NCBI GenBank assembly: GCA_022843175.1
Contig: JALHOE010000010.1
Location: 22,828 to 86,827 of the forward strand
Length of the DNA: 64,000 nucleotides
Reading direction: 5' to 3'
DNA from: Deltaproteobacteria bacterium
Lineage (GTDB): Bacteria > Myxococcota_A > Polyangia > Polyangiales > JADJMO01
Each line of letters opens with the position of its first letter. Position 1 is the stretch's first letter. Shown here piece after piece: positions 30,816-42,949 of this stretch. Position numbers and translations under genes: made by a program. Under the pieces are notes generated by a model. That model saw nothing but the letters and a program-made list of their open reading frames with translations. It made no database searches and was not told the origin of the DNA.

Positions 30816-31429
30816 GCTGGTGGTTCGCGCCGTTCTACGACGGCTTCATGCGCAAGTCCGAGGAAGCGTGCGTGCGGGAGTGGCGCAGGGCCCTCCTCGC
30901 CGACGTCGGCGGCGACGTCCTCGACCTCGGCGCCGGCACCGGCGCGAACCTGCCCTTCCTCTCGCGCGACGCGCGCGTCGTCGCCGCCGAGCCCGATCCG
31001 GCGATGTCCAAGCAGCTGCGCCTCCGCGCGCGCGAGCTCAACCTCTCGGTCGACGTGGTCACCACCGACGCCGAGGCGCTGCCCTTCGCGAGCGAGAGCT
31101 TCGACACGGTCGTCTCGACGTTGGTGCTGTGCACGGTCCGCGATCCCGAGCGCGCGCTCGCGGAGGCGAAGCGAGTCCTTCGCCCCGGCGGTCGCTTGGT
31201 CTTCCTCGAGCACGTCGCCGCCGAAGATCCCGGTCGCTACCGGCTTCAGCGTTGGCTCGAGCCGGTGTGGACACCGCTCGCGGGCGGCTGTCACGTCACC
31301 CGACGCACCCACGAGTCGATCGAGCGCGCGGGGTTCACCATCGAGTCGCTTCAGCGCGAGAGCATGCGGAAGGCAGTCCCCATCGTGCGACCGAGCATCC
31401 GCGGCGTGGCTCGCCCGCGCTCCTCGTAG
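30812..31429 (+). CDS. Class I SAM-dependent methyltransferase
   Basis: A 205-residue methyltransferase of the UbiE/phospholipid N-methyltransferase-like type. Motif I is VLDLGAGTGANLPFL, the acidic end of strand 2 is AAEPDP, motif III is DAEALPFASESFDTVVS, and LRPGGRLVFLEHV follows. The N terminus (SWWFAPFYDGFMRKSE) resembles methyltransferases that act on lipid or quinone substrates. Coupling by a 4-bp overlap to the DAG-kinase-like gene supports a lipid substrate, but this is inference. Confidence 0.87.
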   Translation: MSWWFAPFYDGFMRKSEEACVREWRRALLADVGGDVLDLGAGTGANLPFLSRDARVVAAEPDPAMSKQLRLRARELNLSVDVVTTDAEALPFASESFDTVVSTLVLCTVRDPERALAEAKRVLRPGGRLVFLEHVAAEDPGRYRLQRWLEPVWTPLAGGCHVTRRTHESIERAGFTIESLQRESMRKAVPIVRPSIRGVARPRSS

Positions 31430-31440
31430 AGTAGACCGGC

Positions 31441-32835
<1,395 letters not shown>

Positions 32836-32894
32836 CGAGCCCACCTGTTCGCGCGTCCGGGCGGAGGCCGCAACCGCCGAGTAGACTGGCCGTC

Positions 32895-34715
32895 ATGCGC
32901 GGACTCGCGGCCCGGGTGGCAGTGGTGGCGATCCTCGGCTGCTCGGCCAGCAAGGACGCGGGCGACGACAACCTCGATCCCGACGCGCGGAGCGCCGACG
33001 GGAGCACGATCGAGGGCGGGATCGACATTGACGGCGGCCTGATCACCGACTCCGCGCTCGACGGCAGCAAGACCGGACCGCTCGGATGCAGCGGCGATCT
33101 GCAGAGCGTGACCGACGAGAAGGGGGTCGTGCAGAAGAAGTGCCCCTCCGATCAGGGCTGCTTCAAGGGCGAGTGCATCCCGGCCTGCGAGGCCGCGGCC
33201 AAGAGCAAGGGCAACGTCGGCTGCGACTTCCTCGCCGCGACGCCGTCGTTCTATCCGAGTATCACGCCGCCGTGCTTCGCGGTGTTCGTCGCGAACAACT
33301 GGTCGAAGCCGGTGAAGATCACGGTCAGCCGCGCGGGCACGAGCTACGACGTGACCTCGTTCGGCCGCATCCCGAACAGCGGCACCGACGCGGCCGCGTG
33401 GCCCACGGTGCCGGCCACGGGCGTGCCCGAGGGCCAGGTCGCCGTGCTGTTCATGTCGAGCGATCCGTCGTCGACCAACGCCGGCTTCCCGCTCAAGTGC
33501 CCGGTGCCCCAGGCGGTCGCCGGCGGCACCGCGGTCACCGGCTCGGGCAAGGGTCAGGCGTTCACGATCAGCACCGACGCGCCGGTGAGCGCGTACGACA
33601 TCCTCCCGTACGGCGGCGCGCGCTCGTTCCTCCCGAGCGCGCAACTGCTCCTGCCCACGACGGCGTGGGGCACCAACTACGTCGCGGTGGTGCCGCCGAT
33701 CGTCGGCATGGGCGGGCCACAGTGGGGCCAGGTCGTCGCCTCCGCCGACGCCACCACCATCAAGATCAACCCGACCCAGAACCTCCCGGCCGCGGGCGGG
33801 GTGCCGGCGGCCGCGAAGGGCGTCGTGTCGACGTTCACGCTCAACCGCGGCGAGGTCGTGCAGTGGCAGCCGTCGCTCGAGATGAGCGGCAGCATCATCA
33901 GCAGCGACAAGCCGATCGCGTTCGTCGGCGGCACCGGTTACCTCTGCCTCCGCAGCGGCACGTCCAGCGGCGGCGGCTGCGACTCGGGGCACCAGATGAT
34001 CCCGCCCATCTCCGCGCTCGGCTCGGAGTACGCGCCGACGCCGTTCGTCACGCGCCGCGCCGATCTCAAGGACGAGGCGATCCCGTATCGCATCGTCGGC
34101 ATGGTCGACGGGACGTCGCTCAAGTACGAGCCCGCGGTCCCCGGCGCGCCGACCACCCTCGCGCGCGGCGCGGTCGCGTCGTTCGAGGCGACCGGCCCGT
34201 TCATCGTGAAGAGCCAGGACGCAGACCACCCGTTCTACGTCGGGCAGATGATGCCCGGCTGCAAGGTGACGGGCGGCAGCCGCCCCGGCGCCACGGTCTC
34301 GATCTTCGGCAGCATGACCGAGCTCGGCGACGAGGAGTTCGTCAACGTGCTGCCGCCGATGCAGTTCCTCACCAAGTACGTCTTCTTCACCGACCCGACG
34401 TACTCCACGACCAACCTGGTGCTCACGCGGGTGAAGGGGCCGGCCGGCTTCAAGGACGTGAAGGTCGGCTGCTCGGGCACCGTGTCGGGCTGGAAGCCGA
34501 TCGGCTCGAGCGGCCAGTACGAGTGGGCCGAGGTCGAGCTCGTGCGCAAGGCCGTCGGCGTCGGCTCGTGCAAGAACGGCCCGCAGGTCGCCGAGAGCGA
34601 GGGCCAGTTCGGCCTCGTGGTCTGGGGCACCGACACCTACGCGAGTTATGCGTACCCCGGTGGCGGCAATGTTGGTTCGATCAACACCGTCGTGGTCGAT
34701 CCGGTTCCGAAGTGA
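32895..34715 (+). CDS. IgGFc-binding-like secreted lipoprotein
   Basis: A 606-residue lipoprotein (ILGC lipobox, Asp-rich linker). After a Cys-containing stretch (GCSGDLQSV, DQGCFKGECIPAC) comes a large domain resembling the IgGFc_binding family: FVANNWSKPVKITVSR, an AYDILPYGGA motif, FVGGTGYLCL, QMIPPISALGSEY and the C-terminal GLVVWGTDTYASYAYPGG. In vertebrates this domain occurs in mucin-like FCGBP; in bacteria it is a surface domain with no proven ligand. It is divergent from the OYE gene, with about 60 bp for both promoters. Confidence 0.85.
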   Translation: MRGLAARVAVVAILGCSASKDAGDDNLDPDARSADGSTIEGGIDIDGGLITDSALDGSKTGPLGCSGDLQSVTDEKGVVQKKCPSDQGCFKGECIPACEAAAKSKGNVGCDFLAATPSFYPSITPPCFAVFVANNWSKPVKITVSRAGTSYDVTSFGRIPNSGTDAAAWPTVPATGVPEGQVAVLFMSSDPSSTNAGFPLKCPVPQAVAGGTAVTGSGKGQAFTISTDAPVSAYDILPYGGARSFLPSAQLLLPTTAWGTNYVAVVPPIVGMGGPQWGQVVASADATTIKINPTQNLPAAGGVPAAAKGVVSTFTLNRGEVVQWQPSLEMSGSIISSDKPIAFVGGTGYLCLRSGTSSGGGCDSGHQMIPPISALGSEYAPTPFVTRRADLKDEAIPYRIVGMVDGTSLKYEPAVPGAPTTLARGAVASFEATGPFIVKSQDADHPFYVGQMMPGCKVTGGSRPGATVSIFGSMTELGDEEFVNVLPPMQFLTKYVFFTDPTYSTTNLVLTRVKGPAGFKDVKVGCSGTVSGWKPIGSSGQYEWAEVELVRKAVGVGSCKNGPQVAESEGQFGLVVWGTDTYASYAYPGGGNVGSINTVVVDPVPK

Positions 34716-34727
34716 GTCGCGGCGACT

Positions 34728-34782
34728 AGGCGCTCGCTGACGCGCGCGCCTGTCGAATAGGCGCGCGCGTTAGCGAGCGCCT
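34728..34782. repeat. REP-like palindrome between convergent genes
   Basis: Two 24-bp arms (34728-34751 and 34759-34782) are inverted copies differing at one position, with a 7-nt spacer GTCGAAT. Each arm starts AGGCGC and ends GCGCCT and contains GCTCGCTGACGCG or its complement. A transcript from either side could form a very stable hairpin, so it may act as a bidirectional 3' end for the two flanking genes. No T-tract follows, so it is not a classical intrinsic terminator. Confidence 0.75.
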
Positions 34783-34790
34783 GGACGCCG

Positions 34791-35444
34791 CTAACACTTA
34801 TTCGTGCACATGCACGACGGACCGCAGTCGAGCTTGGCGATGCCGGAGCCGACGGCGGTGCACTGCGCGCTGCAGGCGCCCGCGCCGCACGCGACCTGCG
34901 TGCCGTTGCACGACGAGAGCCCGCCGCAGGTCAGCGCGCACGGCGCGTTCTTGGGGCAGCGCATCTGCACGGTGCCGCAGCTGCTCGTGCCGGTGCACTG
35001 GAGCGCGCACGACGAGCTCTCGGGGCAGCGCAGGTCGAGGTTGCCGCAGCTCGACAGACCCGAGCACTCGACGAGGCACTTCATGCCCGGGGGACAGTCG
35101 ACGCGACGCGCGCCGCACGACGAGAGGCCGTTGCAGAGGATGCGACACGCGTCGGCGGCGCAGCCTCCGTTGCAGATCTCGGGGCACTTGGGCGGCGGCG
35201 CAGTGGTGCCGCCCGGACAACCGGGGGCCGGCGCGTCCTCCTTCGGGGGCGGCGCCCCGTCGGCCTTGCTCGCGTCGATGTTGCCCGTCTCCGCGCTCGG
35301 CACGTCTCCGGTGTCGTCGACCACCGCGCCGTCGCGCTGCTCGGCCGCTGTATCGGGTCCGTCGATCGGCTCGGCAAACGCGCCCGCTCGATCGGCGCCG
35401 CCGCAGGCCATCAAGGTCCCCAGAAGCAAGAGCAGGCCCTTCAT
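34791..35444 (-). CDS. Cys-rich repeat lipoprotein
   Basis: A 217-residue lipoprotein with lipobox LMAC and a long Asp/Ala/Pro linker. The mature C-terminal half is built of short repeats of the form CxxxCxGLSSCGxxxxxCP, with about 26 cysteines in roughly 130 residues (CNGLSSCG, CSGLSSCG, CTGTSSCG, CGGLSSCN). These are probably disulfide-stabilised beta turns on the cell surface. There is no recognised function. It is divergent from the small membrane gene at 35495. Confidence 0.8.
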   Translation of the reverse strand: MKGLLLLLGTLMACGGADRAGAFAEPIDGPDTAAEQRDGAVVDDTGDVPSAETGNIDASKADGAPPPKEDAPAPGCPGGTTAPPPKCPEICNGGCAADACRILCNGLSSCGARRVDCPPGMKCLVECSGLSSCGNLDLRCPESSSCALQCTGTSSCGTVQMRCPKNAPCALTCGGLSSCNGTQVACGAGACSAQCTAVGSGIAKLDCGPSCMCTNKC

Positions 35445-35494
35445 GGACGGGCACTATGTCACGCGCCCGAGAATATGGCAGCGTCCCTCCGACG

Positions 35495-35824
35495 ATGGTC
35501 GTGAACCCGCTCGCCACCGGCGCGGTGTACCTGTGTCTGGCGCTGCCGCCCGCCGCCTACGCCGTGCGCCATACGCGGAGACCGTGGGCCGCCGGGCTCT
35601 TTGGCGCGGTGATCGGCATGGCCGCCTCCGTGATCCTCAACCCATGGCTCCCGTTCAACTTCTGGGTCCACGCGCGCGACTTCATCATCGAGCCGTTCCT
35701 CGAGGGAAAATTGTTCCGTCACCCGAAAGAGGGCCTGGCGACGCTCGCGTTCCACGTGGGGGTGCCGGTGCTGTTCGCGATGGTGCTCTACCGCGTGCGC
35801 CCGCCGCGCGAGGAGTGGGAGTGA
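35495..35824 (+). CDS. Small hypothetical membrane protein
   Basis: A 109-residue protein. I chose the ATG at 35495 because it sits directly before the first hydrophobic segment; the start at 35456 would add a polar stretch overlapping the divergent promoter. Three hydrophobic segments (VYLCLALPPAAYAV, WAAGLFGAVIGMAASVIL, LAFHVGVPVLFAMVLYRV) are separated by charged loops including KLFRHPKEG. I do not recognise the family. Confidence 0.65.
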   Translation: MVVNPLATGAVYLCLALPPAAYAVRHTRRPWAAGLFGAVIGMAASVILNPWLPFNFWVHARDFIIEPFLEGKLFRHPKEGLATLAFHVGVPVLFAMVLYRVRPPREEWE

Positions 35825-35831
35825 GCAGGGC

Positions 35832-36980
<1,149 letters not shown>

Positions 36981-37006
36981 CCGACTTGTGCTAACGCGTC
37001 GTGACC

Positions 37007-38074
37007 ATGTCGGACAAGCCCCGTGTTCTGGTCGTCGGCTGCGGCGGGATTGGCGGCGTCCTCACCGGGACGCTCAACGAGCACGCGCAGGGCCTGGTCG
37101 ACGTCACGGCGCTCACCACCAACGAGGGCATCGCCGCGGCCGTCACGGCGCAGGGTTTCCGCGTGCGCGGCATCGATGGCGAGCAGGTCTCGCGCGGCCC
37201 GATCGTCACGGCTCCCCCCACCGGTGCGTCCTTCGACTGGATCCTCCTCGCGACGCAGCCGCCGCAGGTCGAGGAAGCGGCGCGCTCGGTCGAGCACCTC
37301 CTCGCTCCGCACGGCGCGATGGTCTGCCTGCAGAACGGCCTGTGCGAGTCGCGCATCGAGCGGCACTCCAGAGACGGGCGCGATCGCGTCGTCGGCGCGG
37401 TCGTCGCGTGGGGCGCGTCGATGCCCGAGCCGGGTCTTTACGAGCGCACCTCCGCCGGCGGCTTCACGATCGGCCGCATGGATGGCGCCGCGGACGAGCG
37501 CCTCGAACAGCTCGCCACCATCCTCGAGCCGGTCGGCCCGGTGACGATCACGCGAAACCTCGCCGGCGCTCGCTGGAGCAAGCTCGCGATCAACTGCGCG
37601 ATCTCGACGCTCGGCACCCTCGGCGGCGCGCGCCTCGGCCAGCTGATGACCCACCGCCTGGTGCGGCGCCTCGCGCTCGAAATCATGACCGAGGTCGTCG
37701 CGGTCGCGCGGGCCGAGCGCGTGCGCCTCGAGAAGGTGTCGGGCACGATCGACCTCGACTGGATCGCGCTCACGCCCGAGGAGCGCCGGAGCCGCGGCTC
37801 GGCGTCGCTCGTCGCCAAGCACTCCATGCTGCTCGCCGTCGGCGCGCGCTACCGCCGCATGCGCTCGTCGATGCTCGCGGCCATCGAGCGCGGTCGCACC
37901 CCCGCGGTCGACTTCCTCAACGGCGAGGTCGTCACCCACGGCGCGCGCCACGGCATCCCCACGCCGGTGAACGCCGAGTGCCAACGCCTCGTCCACGCCC
38001 TCGCCCGCAAAGAGCTGCAGCCGGGGTTCCCGGTGTTGCAGGCGCTCTCGGAGCACGTCGCTTCGCTGCAGTAG
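37007..38074 (+). CDS. 2-dehydropantoate 2-reductase (ketopantoate reductase) family protein
   Basis: A 355-residue protein; a GTG six bases upstream is an alternative start. The NADPH-binding Rossmann motif is VLVVGCGGIGGVLTGTL, and the family signature continues with WILLATQPPQ, VCLQNGL and the C-terminal catalytic-domain motif RWSKLAINCAISTLGTLGG with the conserved Lys and Asn. The substrate-binding SSMLAAIERGRTPAVDFLNGEV motif near the end is also canonical. It either makes pantoate for coenzyme A or acts on another 2-oxoacid; no other pantothenate gene is nearby, so panE is not assigned. Confidence 0.85.
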   Translation: MSDKPRVLVVGCGGIGGVLTGTLNEHAQGLVDVTALTTNEGIAAAVTAQGFRVRGIDGEQVSRGPIVTAPPTGASFDWILLATQPPQVEEAARSVEHLLAPHGAMVCLQNGLCESRIERHSRDGRDRVVGAVVAWGASMPEPGLYERTSAGGFTIGRMDGAADERLEQLATILEPVGPVTITRNLAGARWSKLAINCAISTLGTLGGARLGQLMTHRLVRRLALEIMTEVVAVARAERVRLEKVSGTIDLDWIALTPEERRSRGSASLVAKHSMLLAVGARYRRMRSSMLAAIERGRTPAVDFLNGEVVTHGARHGIPTPVNAECQRLVHALARKELQPGFPVLQALSEHVASLQ

Positions 38075-38099
38075 TCCGCCGATCGTGAGCTCGAGTGGC

Positions 38100-38454
38100 T
38101 CAGCGATACTTGCCTTCGATCTGCGGGGCCGCGTGGCAGGCAGGAGGGTCCGGTGTCGGCCCCCGCAGTAGAATGATGAAGCGGCGCACAGCGATCCGCG
38201 ACGGAGCCTGAAAACGACCTGCGTCGCGGGGGCACCACGCGGTGACGGTGCAGTAGGTGCCCAACAGCGTGAGACCGACGATGCGCTGCGATTTCGCCCT
38301 CGGGCTCGTTCCCCGTACCCGCGGCGTCCGGCTTCTTGCAGTCCGTGACGATCGCGCCCACGACCGTGTGCGCGACAATGACGCGCTCTCCCCCAACGTT
38401 CCGGACGGTCGGGAGAACTTTCGCGAACGACGGACGTCGAATGCTCCCAAGATG
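38100..38454 (-). pseudogene. Possible frameshifted coding remnant in a gene-free region
   Basis: The 38075-38502 stretch has no intact gene. On the minus strand, one frame reads a protein-like AKVLPTVRNVGG, VIVAHTVVGAIVTDCKKPD. After a single shift near base 38300 another frame reads RIVGLTLLGTYCTVTAWC and ends APQIEGKYR with a TGA at 38100. Joined, they resemble one small protein with a hydrophobic start and a Cys. No good start codon is seen and I know no family. It may be a decayed lipoprotein gene or chance. Confidence 0.25.
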
Positions 38455-38502
38455 ATTGGGGCGGCCGGTTTCTCACCCAGTCGCTCGAAGGGTGGAGGTC
38501 GC

Positions 38503-39678
38503 TTGGCTCGACGGCTCGCCGCGCTGGGGGTGGTGTTCTTTCCGATGGCCTGCGCGCCCGCCGCGGGGCCGGTGCCCACGACCGCGCGCGCGCCGGCCGC
38601 CGTCGAACCCGCGAGCGAGCGGCCGGCCAACGCCCCGATCGACGGGGTCGTCGAGCTCGCCCTCGCCTACGAGCGCAGCTGCGCGCGCCTCAAGAGCGGC
38701 GCGGTCAAGTGCTGGGGTCTCGGGTTCGACGACGCGGCGCACCCCTTCCCCACCTCGGTCGCCGGCGTCACCGACGCCGGCCAGATCGCCCTCGGCCCGA
38801 CCCACGCGTGCGCGCGCCTCCGCAATGGGCAGCTTCGCTGCTGGGGCAGCAACGAGCGCGGCGCGCTCGGCGACGGCACGCGCGAGGCCACGGTGCTCGG
38901 GGCGACCGATCCGGGGCTCGAGAACGTGAGCAACATCGCCGTCGGCGCGCACTTCACGTGCGCCGTCCTCGGCGGCGGCGGCGCGAGCAGGGACGTCGCC
39001 TGCTGGGGCGACAACCACCGCGGCACGCTCGCCCTCGGTCTCGTGCACGACGGCGAGCTGCGTCCGACGAAGGCGCCGATGCTCTCGCACGTGCAGGCGC
39101 TCGCGCTCTCCGGTCGTCACGCGTTCGCGATCGCGACCGACGGCTCGGTCCTCGGCTGGGGCGACGGCGGCGCCGGTCTGTTCGGCGCGCCCGCCCCCAA
39201 GCCCGCGCCGTTCAAGCTCGCCGCGCTCGGCAAGGTGCGCGAGATCGCGTCGTCGCAGGGGCACGCGTGCGCGCTGCTCGAGGGCGGCTCGGTGGTGTGC
39301 TTCGGCAACAACGACGACGGTCAGCTCGGCGACGGCAGCACCGCCGCGCACGACGGTCTCGTCGTCGCGCTCGGCATCTACGACGCAGTGCAGATCGCGG
39401 TCGCCGACCGCACGAGCTGCGCGCGGCACGCGAGCGGAGCGGTGTCGTGCTGGGGCGCCAACGAGTTCGGTCAGCTCGGCGACGGCAGCACCGAGGGGCG
39501 CGGCAAGCCCGCGCGCGTACCGGGGCTCGGGCACGCCACTTCCGTGGCAGTCGGCGGCTCGCACGCGTGCGCGCTGCTCGACGACGGCAGCGTCCAGTGC
39601 TGGGGTTCGAACGGCGCCGGCGAGCTCGGCGATCGCACGCGCGCTTCCCGAAGCATCCGCGGCCCAGTACTCTTTTGA
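38503..39678 (+). CDS. RCC1-repeat lipoprotein
   Basis: A 391-residue lipoprotein. I chose the TTG at 38503 because GGAGG sits a few bases before it and it gives a short signal peptide (ARRLAALGVVFFPMAC, lipobox PMAC); upstream ATGs would place 17 or more polar residues first. The mature protein has about seven RCC1/BNR-like units recognised by CWGxNxxGxLGDG (CWGSNERGALGDGT, CFGNNDDGQLGDGS, CWGANEFGQLGDGS, CWGSNGAGELGDRT), each preceded by a Cys-containing strand, and probably forms a seven-bladed propeller. The rhodanese-like gene starts 4 bp after the TGA. Confidence 0.85.
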   Translation: MARRLAALGVVFFPMACAPAAGPVPTTARAPAAVEPASERPANAPIDGVVELALAYERSCARLKSGAVKCWGLGFDDAAHPFPTSVAGVTDAGQIALGPTHACARLRNGQLRCWGSNERGALGDGTREATVLGATDPGLENVSNIAVGAHFTCAVLGGGGASRDVACWGDNHRGTLALGLVHDGELRPTKAPMLSHVQALALSGRHAFAIATDGSVLGWGDGGAGLFGAPAPKPAPFKLAALGKVREIASSQGHACALLEGGSVVCFGNNDDGQLGDGSTAAHDGLVVALGIYDAVQIAVADRTSCARHASGAVSCWGANEFGQLGDGSTEGRGKPARVPGLGHATSVAVGGSHACALLDDGSVQCWGSNGAGELGDRTRASRSIRGPVLF

Positions 39679-39682
39679 GAGC

Positions 39683-40117
39683 ATGCGTGCATTCGCGTTG
39701 ATGGTGGTGGTCGCGGCCCTCGGCTGCGCGAAGAAAGAAGCAGCCCCGTCGCCCGCCGCGTCGACCTCTCCCACAGCGGAGAAGGCGCCGTTCAAGGAGC
39801 TGACGGTGGACGAGGTCGAGAAGAGGCTCGCCGCGAAGGACGGCAAGACCTTCGTCTTCGACGCCAACCCGCGCGAGGTCTTCGACAAGCGCCACGTACC
39901 CGGCGCCGTGTACGTGCCCGACGAGGGCGTCACCGCCTCGCTGCTCCCGCCCGACAAGAGCGCGGCGCTCATCTTCTACTGCGCCAACCCTCACTGAACG
40001 GCCTCCCACACCGCTGCGGTCGCAGCGGCAAAGCTCGGCTACTCGGACGTCTACGTCATGCCCGCGGGCATCAAGGGCTGGGAAAAGGCGGGCAAACCGA
40101 TGGAGCCGCGACCGTAA
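39683..40117 (+). CDS. Rhodanese-like lipoprotein, probable selenoprotein (in-frame TGA at 39995)
   Basis: Read with TGA at codon 105 as an amino acid, this is a 144-residue lipoprotein ending at TAA 40117 (lipobox AALGC; Ala/Ser/Pro linker). Before the TGA: ELTVDEVEKRL, FVFDANPREVFDKRHVPGAVYVP and FYCANPH, a complete first part of a rhodanese domain. After the TGA, in the same frame: TASHTAAVAAAKLGYSDVYVMPAGIKGWEKAGKP, the expected second part. The TGA is position 6 of a Cys-x4-[TGA] loop; the first Cys aligns with the usual sulfurtransferase nucleophile, and I recall relatives with Cys at the second position. A hairpin with a GGTC loop follows (40011-40028). Alternatives are a Cys-to-stop mutation giving a truncated 104-residue product, or a base-call error. 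Confidence 0.78.
39998..40028 (+). promoter_or_regulatory. Candidate bacterial SECIS hairpin
   Basis: Downstream of the TGA (39995-39997) the RNA can form a perfect 7-bp stem CCGCUGC/GCAGCGG (40011-40017 with 40022-40028) capped by the tetraloop GGUC. The first loop base is the 21st nucleotide after the UGA. Known bacterial SECIS elements carry a G at the start of a small apical loop at roughly this distance, and E. coli fdhF also has GGUC in its loop. The Ala codons in the stem are GCT, GCG, GCA, GCG and GCA; GCT and GCA seem uncommon in the neighbouring genes. Confidence 0.65.
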
Positions 40118-40247
40118 GCGAGGGGGTTGATCCGTCCGGATCGATGCCTAGCTTGGTCCGTGCGCAACGGACTCGGAAGTCGAGCCGAGCGCCTGAACCG
40201 TAAGAGGCGTCCTATGGAGGGCCGTCCTCGAGGGGGAGAGATCTGCC
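40118..40247 (+). promoter_or_regulatory. clpB upstream region with a weak candidate promoter
   Basis: The 130 bp before clpB must hold its promoter. A candidate pair is TTGATC (about 40129-40134) and TAGCTT with a 16-bp spacer, both weak matches to the vegetative consensus. I do not see a convincing heat-shock sigma-32 promoter (CTTGAA with CCCCAT). A strong purine-rich Shine-Dalgarno (GGGGGAGAGA) precedes the ATG at 40248. No CIRCE inverted repeat is visible. Confidence 0.3.
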
Positions 40248-42854
<2,607 letters not shown>

Positions 42855-42880
42855 CGCTCTCGAACCTGCGCGCGGACGAC

Positions 42881-42891
42881 TGGTAATACCA
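42881..42891. promoter_or_regulatory. Palindrome TGGTAATACCA upstream of a lipoprotein gene
   Basis: An 11-bp perfect dyad, TGGTA-A-TACCA, lies about 60 bp before the lipoprotein start at 42950, in an AT-richer stretch. This form resembles operators of GntR-type regulators (for example the TGGT-n-ACCA type). No GntR gene is in the window. It could also be chance. Confidence 0.3.
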
Positions 42892-42949
42892 ATTCGTTGA
42901 ACAACCTGACGCGATGCGGTAGAGTCTGCCTCCTTCCCGGAGGTCGGTG

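Noticed and set aside
39683..39997. Rhodanese gene as a simple 104-residue protein ending at TGA
   Set aside because: The frame after the TGA continues with the exact missing half of the domain to a TAA, and a SECIS-like hairpin follows. Kept only as an alternative.
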